Below are positions 1 through 9,110 of a stretch of DNA of 64,000 nucleotides, piece by piece; positions within the stretch are counted from its first letter, which is position 1; every line of letters starts with the position of its first letter. A program made the position numbers and the translations under genes. The notes under the pieces were generated by a model that made no database searches, was not told the DNA's origin, and saw only the letters and a program-made list of their open reading frames with translations. The stretch comes from Thalassia testudinum (Eukaryota > Streptophyta > Magnoliopsida > Alismatales > Hydrocharitaceae): assembly GCA_037157565.1 (NCBI GenBank), contig JAZHRO010000019.1, positions 20,709,001 to 20,773,000 of the forward strand, given 5' to 3'.

Positions 1-197
1 GGGCACCTCTCCTTGAGGACGTGGAGGGGGAGTCTTTGGTGGGATAGAGAGATCGCCGCAGCACCGAACGAGCAGGAGGGGGAGGGGGTGGTCCTCCACT
101 ACCCCCACTGCACTCTGACACTTCTGAGCATGAGCCCTCCTTACCTGGAGGCATGCCCGTTCCCCCACTGCAATTGCACCACGAGCTTTTCGGACAG

Positions 198-1062
198 TTC
201 TGGAAGCTGAAGCCCCCCTCCTTCAAGAGGGATGAGGACCCATCTGAGGCAAAGGACTAGCTAGAGCAGATAGAGAAGGTGTTTGACACCCTTCACCCTC
301 CTGTAGAGTGCCTCGTGGCCTTTGCCACGTACCAGCTAGAGAGTGCGGCACACGGGTGGTGGAGGGCAGTTAGAGGCCAGGAGAGGGGAGAGCCGACGTG
401 GGATAGTTCGTGACCCTCTTCTGCGAGCAGTACTTCTCGCAGACTTGGCAGGACCAGAGGAGGCGGGAGTTCCACACTCTCCGCCAGAGGACGATGACTG
501 TCAGCGCGTATCGCATGCGCTTTCTGGAGCTGTCATGTTTTGCTTCGACAGTCGTAGCTACAGAGGAGGAGTGCCTGTGGTGGTTCACTGAGGGGCTTTG
601 ACTTGCTATTAGGGGGTATGTCAAACCCTTGAAGCTGCCCACCTTCTCAAGAGTGGTGGAGGAGACCATGACCTACAAGGAGACCAACCCGGCCGCGTGA
701 GACACTGACGGCGGATGGAAGAGGCCCTACTAGCCAGAGTACTCTCAGGGCCATTGAGAGAGGAGGCACGCGGCACTCGTAGGAGAGCTGTCTCATTTTG
801 CAGGGTCGTCAGTGGCCTTTGGGGGCCCTAGATAGGGGCCAGCTGCCAGCACTGGACCCTCGCCCAACCGTCAGCAGGGACCTACCGAGGGAGGGAGTCA
901 AGTTCCCCTCTGCTACCAGTGTGGCCAGTCGAACCACATCAGGAGGGACTGCCCATCTAGGGCTGGAGCACAACAGATGCTCCCCGCACCAAGCGCTAGA
1001 GGCCAAGCTGGTGGTCGTGGTCCCCAGGCACATGGGAGAGGGTAGCAGCCACGAGGAGGGTA
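198..1062 (+). pseudogene. gag: T1 gag (capsid/nucleocapsid) pseudogene
   Basis: Gag forms the virus-like particle that packages the element's RNA. Reading 198-400 in one frame gives a capsid segment with the family motif AAHGWWRAVRG and KVFDTLHPPVE. After a 1-nt loss near 402 the frame moves and continues as TLFCEQYFSQTWQDQRRREF. A nucleocapsid zinc knuckle of the form CX2CX4HX4C is intact at 911-952 (CYQCGQSNHIRRDC), followed by Gly/Arg/Gln-rich sequence. Breaks seen are TAG at 258-260 where a Trp is expected, TGA at 599-601, the frameshift near 402 and further stops between 602 and 910. The start codon is not visible, so 198 is only the first codon I can align to the family. Confidence 0.75.
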
Positions 1063-3270
1063 CCGACCAGTGGTTGCTCTCCCGACACATAGTGTAGCTG
1101 CTTCGTCTGCGCCGAGGGCTGAGGGGCATATCAACGTCCTGACACACAGAGACATCAAGGATTCCAGTTCAGTGGTAGCAAGTATGGTTACCGTTTCTGA
1201 CAGATTAGTGTACGTACTTTTTGATTTCGGCACCATGCACTCTTTTGTCGCTACAAGTTTTGCTGTCAGTTTGGGATAGGACAGTGTGTTGTTAGAGGAT
1301 CTGTTTGTGATCAGAGGGCCAGGTGGCCAGTTGTTTGTAGTTGAGGAGGTATACACAGACTGCGAGATCAGTATAGGGGGACATAGCCTCCCCGTTGACC
1401 TGATTGTGATACCGATGGAGGATTTTGGAGTGATTCTCGGGATGGACTGGCTGTCCACCTACCACACTTTGGTGGATTGTTTTAGGAGGAAGATCGTCTT
1501 CTCCATACCGGAGTTGCCTTCCTTTGAGTTCCACGGACAACCGGTGGACGGAGGTTTCAGATGCATCTCCGCACTTTGGGCAGCGAGGCTATTGAGCCGG
1601 GGGTGTGAGGGCTTCCTAGCCTGTGTAGTATCAGAGCCTAGCCCCATGGCTGACTTTCAGAGCATTCCAGTGGTTTGTGAGTACCCTGACGTGTTTCCAA
1701 AGGAGTTGCTAGGACTACCGCTTGAGCGTGAGATTGAGTTTGAGAACTCACTGGTACCGGGGACCAGCCCCATTTCTACTGCATCGTACTGGATGGCACC
1801 ACTTGAGCTGCGAGAGCTCAAGTCATAGCTACAAGACCTATTGGAGAAGGGCTTTGTGAGGCCTAGTGCATCCCCGTGGGGAGCCCCTATGTTGTTTGTG
1901 AAGAAGAAGGATGGTACCCTGCAACTTTGTGTTGACTACAGATAGTTGAATAAGGTCACCATCAGGAACAAGTATCCGTTGCCGAGGATTGATGACCTTT
2001 TTGACCAGTTGCGAGATGCCACAGTGTTCTCCAAGATAGATCTGAGGTCAGGCTACCATCAGTTGAGGATCAGGGAGACCGATGTCTCCAAGATAGCTTT
2101 CCATACCCACTACGGGCAATACGAGTTCTTGGTCATACTGTTTGGGCTGACCAATGCCCCTGCTGCTTTTATGGATTTGATGAACTGGGTTTTCAGACCG
2201 TACTTGGACCTGTTTGTGGTGGTATTCATCGACGACGTAGTCGTTTACTCGCGGGATCAAGCACAACACGGATAGCATCTACGGATGATTTTGGATACTT
2301 TGAGGCGACGCAAGCTGTATGCCAAGTACAACAAGTGCGAGTTTTGGTTGAGGTAGGTGACTTTCTTGGGCCACGTGATCTCAGGGGATGGTTTGGCTAT
2401 GGACCTAACCAAAGTTGAGGCCATACTCAGGTGGGAGAGGCCACGTATAGTGACAAAGATACACAGCTTTTTGGGACTGACAGGTTACTATCGACGGTTT
2501 ATCAGAGGATTCTCGCAAATTGCGTGTCCTATGACCCAGTTGACTTAGAAGGACGTGCCCTTTGCCTGGATAGATGCATGTGAGGCATGTTTTCAGGAGC
2601 TGAAGGAGAGGCTGACTTCAGCTCTTGTGCTCACCATCCTTGACAGCAGTGGCGATTTTGTGGTCTACACAGACACTTCATTGCAGGGGTTAGGGGGTGT
2701 GCTCATGCAGCAAGGTCACATTGTCACTTACGCCTCATGGCAACTAAAGCCCCATGAGCATAGCTACCCTACCCATGACTTAGAGTTGGTAGCTATTGTC
2801 TTCGCGCTGAAGACATGGAGGCACTACCTTTATGGTGAGACCTTTGAGATTTTCACAGATCATAAGAGCCTTAGGTACTTGTTTGACCAGAAGGAGCTTA
2901 ACATGAGACAGAGACGTTGGTTAGAGCTCCTGAAGGACTATGACTGCAGCATCTCCTACCATCCAGGGAAGGCCAATGTGGTGGCTGACGCCTTGAGCTG
3001 GAAGGTGCCCGCCCACTTGGCCAGTCTATAGGCACAGAGTTGGAGACTTATGGAGGAGTTGGGCAGTTGGCGACCCCGAGAGTCACAGGGATATTGTGGG
3101 GTAGTGGCAGTGACACGGCAGACACGACCAGAGCTGATAGACTGCATCATCACGGGACAGATGACAGATTCGTACTTACAGATGTTGCGGGATAGAGTGC
3201 TGTCAGGGGACTCAGGAGACTTTTCTTTTACAAACGAGGTGCTATGCATGAGGGGACACTTGTGTGCTCC
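1063..3270 (+). pseudogene. pol: T1 pol, part 1: protease, reverse transcriptase, RNase H, start of integrase
   Basis: One reading frame runs through the segment, broken only by nonsense codons (for example TAG at 1826, 1943, 2273, 2354, 2546 and 3029). The protease active site near 1228 reads DFGT where the family has DSGA/DTGA, so the catalytic triad is damaged. RT shows [28 protein letters not shown] and the catalytic FIDD at 2225-2236. RNase H begins near 2655 with [13 protein letters not shown] and ends in VVADALSWK. The integrase N-terminal segment CMRGHLCAP ends exactly at the insertion point of element A. The missing continuation is at 16976. This is inactive and would give at best truncated peptides. 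Confidence 0.88.
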
Positions 3271-4208
3271 TGATGAGAGCCTCATCATGAGCCATAACTA
3301 GCTCATTTTGACCCAATAAAGAAGATAAAAGCTCCTACATAAACTAGAAGAAGGCTTAACTGAAGGAACAAGTGCTCTGAGAAGAAAACATGAAATAAAG
3401 GTTAAAACTGTAATTTTACCATTGCAGTACATAAACGGGATTTCTCAGAAGCAAAACATAGGTCAAATGGTCCAAATAAGATAAAAAGTGGGTTGAGTTA
3501 ATCAGAAATGGGTTCATGTGCAATCTAAGAACTAAATGACACTTGGTAACCCTAAAACAGACCCGCTTAAATTAACAAGGTTCCGGTCAGAACAAAAAGC
3601 AAGTAAACCCTCTAAAAATAATGGAAAAACATCCTCTATGGTTTAGAACACTTAATTTGGCCTTTGGAACCAAGTTTGACCTAGATTAGGGTCCTAGCTC
3701 TTCAATTAACCTAATTTGGGTTTTTACGCAAAATGTCCATTCAAACGAGGTCAAACCTGAAATCCAACTTCGCCATTGGATTCCTTAGGTCCAAATTAGG
3801 TTTATACCAAAATTTGGACCTAAGGAGAGGTCATCTTGACCTACTTTGCAATTTAGTACACCCAAATCACAAATTGGTCCCTATCTTTTGAATACCTTTG
3901 CAGAGAGCCCCCTAGGTTCTTCGCCTCCTTTGCAAACCGGTCCTGCCGCCATTGCTAGGGCAGAACTGAGCTCCGGTGAAGTTTCGAGAGAGATTGCTCT
4001 CTAATTCCTCAGAGATTCTCCCCTAGAAATGGAAGGGGGAATTCTCTGAGGAATTCCCTTCCTTCTAAAGCCAATTACAATCGCTGGTGTGAACCCAATC
4101 TCTCGTGCGAATGCACGAGAGATTTGGGTATCTACCTTCCTTCCATATTCGGTGAGCCGGCAGCGTTGATTGCGCAGTCTCCACGCGCTGGTAGGTGCGG
4201 CCAGCACC

Positions 4209-4216
4209 TATAAAAG
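4209..4216 (+). promoter_or_regulatory. Element A 5' LTR TATA box (TATAAAAG)
   Basis: TATAAAAG lies 80 bp downstream of the second LTR hairpin. The other LTR has the same box at 15192-15199. The analogous position holds TATAAATA in element C (48365-48372 and 59198-59205, minus) and TATTTAAA in element B (26187-26194 and 40408-40415, minus). Transcription should begin about 30 bp downstream, which places the GAA-rich tract in the RNA leader. Confidence 0.7.
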
Positions 4217-5907
4217 ACACCCCAGACCCTGCCGCAGAAGGCAAGCTTGATTTTGACGGAGATCCCTTCCAAATTCCTCCCTCTCCCATCTCCGGCCAAA
4301 CGACCCACAAGCTCCGGCGACCTCCTCCCCTCCTTCTCATCGCTCTGCTGCCATACCAGCAGCAGAGTCCTCTCCGCCGCTTCCTCCCGCGTCGCGCTGT
4401 ACCCCGCACGCGCGCTTCTGACCTCATCTTCGTCGCCGCTTCCTCCCTCAGTGTCTTTCTTCCCCGACGACGGCAGTTACGAGCCGTCCTCTTCGCCGCC
4501 TCCCTTCCTTCCAGACAACCCCAGATACGTTCTCCATCCTCTCCTCTCTTTTTTCCCCCAACTATTTTACTTGATTACCCCTCGACAGTACCTAACCGCC
4601 TCCATCTTCCTCGTCTCCGACCTCACTCCGGCGAGCCGCCCACACCACTCCACCACTCCACACAGCTCGCCAACCACCTCGTGAGCTTCGCCTCACCACC
4701 AGGAACCCATTCCACTCCATCACTGCCACTCCAGACCTCCACAAGCACCCCCCGACCAACCCACCATCTCCGGCCACAGGTTGACCTAGGCACGCACGCC
4801 TAGGCCGACCGGCAACCTGCAGCATCACCCACCGCCTTCGCCGTGCTACGGCGAAGGTTTCCAGCTATTCTGATTGGGCCAATAGGCCATTCTGTTGGAT
4901 GTCAGGTGTAAGCCCCAGCTGCCATTAACAGCCGAAGCAGCAGGGAGCTTGGAGCAGCAGCAGGCATCAGGCTTCCCAAGCGGCAGGTGCAGCAGATTCT
5001 CGCAAGTGTCGCGAAGCAACCGAGGCCAGCCAGTAGCGCCAGCAGAGTCAACAACCTGGGCAATCGAGCGACAAAACTCTGTGGGCGCGCGTGAAGGCGA
5101 GACCAGATAGTCCCACATCGTGGGATTGCAACACTCAGGTACCATATAAGTTGTTTTTGTGTTTTCGTTTAAGTGCCTCCGTAAGCACAGGGGTGAGGTC
5201 CCTCACTGCCCTCACACACGCCTCATCCGCGGCTTGACCTCGCGGATCTGGCAGATCCGACCCGACCTAGACCTACGCACTCCTCGCGCATCACCACTTG
5301 CCGGTGTGCCTGGTCCCGGGTGCGAACCCGACCCGACTACCCGTGTGGCTCTGGGAGAGCATCCTTGAGTGCATTGCTTGAGAGAGAGAGACGCTTGGGT
5401 AGAGGGACGGGGATAGGTTTTTGCTACTGTGTGGTGTGTGCAGGAAGGAAGAACTGACCCAGGCAGCGAACACTTAGCGGCTGCAGAACAGGAAGAGAAG
5501 AAAGAAGAGGCTGTGTAGCAGTGAAAGGAGAAGTCTTCGCAGAGAAGAAGAAGAAGGAAGACAAGGCAGAAGAGAGAGAAGAACGAAGAAGAAGACAAGG
5601 GAAGACTGCAAAGAGATCAGAAGAAAAAGAAGAAGAAGAAAGAAGAAAGGCAAGGCAGGAGAAGAAGGAAAGATACCAGAAGCAAAGAAAGGAGAAGAGC
5701 CACGAAGAAGAAGAGAGAAAGAGAGATCACATTTAAGACGTCTGATACACAAATCAGACGTCCAATTCTACTTTTTTTTCCCAAAATTTTTTTTAAAATT
5801 CTCTCTTTGAATGAATTATATTTGCATTTAAATAGTTGTATTCTTTGGTTTTACAAAGTACTGAGATTGCTCCCTGTGATCGACCTCGGATACTCCGGTC
5901 TTCGAGT

Positions 5908-5913
5908 AATAAA
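5908..5913 (+). promoter_or_regulatory. LTR poly(A) signal AATAAA
   Basis: AATAAA sits in the sequence GAGTAATAAAATT, which is shared by the A, B, C and E LTRs just downstream of the conserved GACCTCGG segment. The partner in the 3' LTR of A is at 16885-16890, and in the C 5' LTR it is 57464-57469 (minus). It probably marks the end of R. Confidence 0.55.
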
Positions 5914-5996
5914 ATTCTTTATATTTGTTTAGACATTTTTTCGGTTATACTACAACGTGACATCCTTTAAACCCGCACAAAACGTCGAGAACATTT

Positions 5997-6014
5997 TGGC
6001 GCTGTTGCCGGGGA
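5997..6014 (+). other. Element A primer-binding site, tRNA-Asp
   Basis: Three bases after the LTR end, the sequence TGGCGCTGTTGCCGGGGA matches 17 of 18 bases of the complement of the plant tRNA-Asp(GUC) 3' end (the expected sixth base is C). This primes minus-strand DNA synthesis. Element C has a perfect 18/18 site and B a 16/18 site at the same spacing. Confidence 0.9.
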
Positions 6015-6961
6015 GCAATGGGCACTTTTAAAGCTTTTGAGTACAACTTTTCTATCTAATATCTGACTTAACTTCTCTCTTTTGTTGTGTTCAAGCAGGG
6101 AAAGCAAAACAAAAAGGAAAGAATAGCAACTGCACAACAGACTCTCCAAGGAACAGGTAATCTCCATAAGCCCTCTCTCTTAACCCTCTCACAATCTAAA
6201 AAAGGAAAAAAAAGAGGGAAATCAACTTAGGGCTACCTGTTTCATATTTAGTAACTCATCAAGTTGCCTGATTTTCATTTCAACATATTTTTGTCTGTTC
6301 ATCCAACTAAGGCAACTAGGGCTAAAACTTTCTTGATTGAGCCTTAGGTGCCAATTTCTAAGGCAACTAAATTGGACCCACTGGAGCCAAGTTAGGGATT
6401 GCAAAGCTAGGGTTTTTAGAGACACATCTTCTCTAAAACAAAGAAACAAACTTTCCAAAAAGAGGTGTGCCTAAACCGTGTCTGAAACGATTTATACAAG
6501 AGGAACCCTAAGCAAATCAGGCTGATAATCCATTTGAACCATAAAAGGAAGGACCTAAAAGCTCTCAAAGGAACAAGAGGTGAAATTGATCCCTTGGGTC
6601 AACCAACCTTAATATTAGGTCACTTTTGCACTCAAAATACTTAAAAGTTCAAGTGGAACATTAAGCACCTTGATCTTAAAATAAAAAAAGGTAGACTTAA
6701 GAGGTCAAGATCCCCATTCTGGTCTACCTGGAATCGCAGTGACAAGAGAGGTCGGGTGGGGGAAACCTTGTAACCCGTGGGGACGCTCTACCGTGTAGGG
6801 GTCTTTGCGGGACTCTCCCTCTCTGGCTGCCCAGGTATTTCTCAGGTGGACGATCTTCTGATCCAGGGGTCCATCTGCCCCGAACCTCTATAGTCACCCA
6901 ACAATTCTTGGGTGTCTTGATTGGGTCCAGCACCTTCTAATCTCATCACATCTTTCGGTGC
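6015..6961 (+). other. Element A untranslated leader
   Basis: I see no open frame of note. The last 230 bases (about 6725-6961) are clearly conserved in the leaders of B and C and include the hairpin arms CACCCAA and TTGGGTG at about 6896-6915, roughly 45 bases before the gag ATG. The conserved block is a candidate packaging or translation signal. The rest (6015-6720) is AT-rich with scattered similarity to the B and C leaders. Confidence 0.6.
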
Positions 6962-9110
6962 ATGTTCGGTAGGAGGTCCTTAAGACCACCTTTAAGACCT
7001 CCTTTAGAAATTCATTCTGGTCGAGGCCAAGCCTCGATGCCCTTGTTTGTGCAGCAACCCCACCTCATAAATCTTTCATCTGATTCAGACCCTGATTCTC
7101 CTTCTTCTCCCATCATGGCACAACCCATTGAAGAGGAGAATAACCTTGAACACCAACTTCAACGCTTGAACGATCTCTTTCAGAACTTTGTAAACCCACC
7201 GCAGCGACCTATGATGCGAGATCACTATAATCCTGCTGCGGTGGCAATCGAACCCCGAGTACGAATCCCAATTGGAGGACCCGATTTTGATCTGAAGCCC
7301 AATATGATTCATGCCATACCGAAGTTCCATGGGCTTAACTCTGAGGATCCATTCCAACACATTAAACAACTCAAGCATTTGGCCTAGACCTTCAGGTAAG
7401 ATGTACAAAACCGGGATATCCTACTCATGAAAATGTTTTCGTTCTCCCTCTTGGACAAGGCTACACACTGGTATCAGACTCAGACCCGCCCGATCAACAC
7501 ATGGGAGGAATTACAGTCTGAATTTTTGAAAAAATTCTTCCCTGTTGTCCAGACGAATGCCTTGCTCCACCAGATCACTCATTTCACTCAACAACCGGGA
7601 GAACCTCTTCACGAAGCTTGGGATCGATTCCTAGATCTCATGCGAAAGTGCCCCCATCACGGAGTTCCTAAGTGGGAACAAGTCCAGTCTTTTTACTAGG
7701 GACTCCGTGAGGATATTCGTCTATTCGTCAATGCAACATGTGGAGGAAACATCATGGGCCAACATGAGGACACGGTGTGGGAGATTCTCGAAAACATGTG
7801 CGAGAACTCCATAAACAATGACTCCTTGGGCTTATTCGACAGGACGAATGCCCGCGCATCGACGAATCTAAGAGGGACACATGAGACGCAGGACCTGTCC
7901 ACTTCTGTCGACCTGGAACTGATGGCCAGTCGGTTGGACAAGGTCTCTATCATAGAAAAGAAGGTGGACGAGCTAACTCGACATTTACAGCAAGCCACCT
8001 CTGCACAAAACTCTTTTGCACGACCTCCTCTGGCAAGGGAAATAGTGCAAAACATCTATCACCAACTTGCCAAGGGGATGGACCCATATCCACCCCCGTC
8101 TACCTCTCGGACCGGAGTGACCTCCGATCCCTTCTATTCGAGTTGGGGAACTCTGAACCCTCGTATTCTGACTTTCCTGAGGTTCCTCAGAATTGCGAGG
8201 ACCTCAACGCCATCCAGAATGACCCATACTCCAATACCTACAACCCTGGATGGCGAAATCATCCTAACTTTCAGTGGGCGGGAAATTCTCAAAAACCACC
8301 ATATCAACCCCGTCCACAAGCTCCTCGTCCATATCAGCCGCCTCAGCCTCGACCTAATCCCACCTACCAATCTGGGCAAAATCAGGATCAACTGACTCTT
8401 ATCCTTCAAACACTGGCTGACATTCAAAAGACGAATGCGGTAATGCAAAAACAGCACAAGGATGAGATCACAGAGGTTCGCAACCAACTGGCCCAAATGG
8501 AAAATTCCCGCCAACCTGGCACCCTTCCTTTGCAACCTCTGCCCAACCCAAATAACGTACCGACCCAGAGGCACGTTATGAATCCAAATCCAGGCCACGC
8601 ACATTTGATTTATCAGGCCCTTGCTACTCCATCACCAGACGGGATGGAGGCTTCAACATCTTATGCAGGATTGCAGCAGCAACCACCCCTCCTACCTAAC
8701 CCAAACCGAAGTCAGGCCGGATTAAACTCTGTAACAACACGTAGTGGTAAAACAACACAAGACCCACATTATCGAACAACTCCAAGCCTGATAATCGCCA
8801 AGACCCTAGGGTAGTCATCCAAGATACTACTGTCCCAGATCAAGAACCTGGACCTATCCTAGAGGAACCAGCTAGGATCCCATTTCCTGAGGCCTTGACC
8901 AAAGGAAAAAGGACAACCAAACCTGTGGCTCCTGAGGACGATCTGGTCAAGCTCTTTGAATAGGTCCAGATAAACATCCCGTTGATGGATGCAATCCGCC
9001 ACATACCAGCTTACGCAAGGTTCTTGAAAGACATATGTACACCTAAACGTAAGCCGTGAACCAAGGATGGGAACCCAATTGTACTATCAGAGCAAGCCAG
9101 CTCTGTCATC
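6962..9110 (+). pseudogene. gag: Element A gag and start of protease region, frameshifted
   Basis: The start ATG at 6962 ([15 protein letters not shown]) matches the intact start in element C. The capsid domain follows: [19 protein letters not shown], then an [19 protein letters not shown] segment and KWEQVQSFY. Breaks are TAG at 7385-7387, a stop near 7697 (CAG to TAG), a 1-nt loss near 8142 (tract of four G where element C's relatives imply five), a second shift near 8770, TAG near 8960 and TGA near 9057. After the capsid comes a Pro/Gln-rich stretch with [18 protein letters not shown] and a [12 protein letters not shown] motif before the protease. No CX2CX4HX4C zinc knuckle is present in any frame. 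Confidence 0.85.

Larger units (their letters stand above)
3271..5993 (+). repeat. Element A 5' LTR
   Basis: The LTR starts TGATGAGAGCC and ends GTCGAGAACA. It holds two inverted repeats (4003-4055 and 4094-4128), a TATA box at 4209-4216, a long C/T-rich then GC-rich stretch, a GAA-rich purine tract (about 5475-5735), a poly(A) signal at 5908-5913 and a tRNA-complementary U5 segment (5946-5957). A pair of CAGACGTCTG-type sites 20 bp apart lies at about 5735-5763. Open frames of 100-200 codons inside it (for example 4195-4803) are Ser/Pro-rich by composition, and I do not call them genes. Confidence 0.93.

Noticed and set aside
4195..4803. 202-codon Ser/Pro-rich frame, also at 15178-15762
   Set aside because: It overlaps the LTR TATA box and is C/T-rich by composition; changes between the two LTR copies show no codon pattern.
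8141..8145. Programmed frameshift site between gag and pol in A
   Set aside because: The intact element C has gag and pol in one frame, so the shifts in A are mutations rather than programmed recoding.
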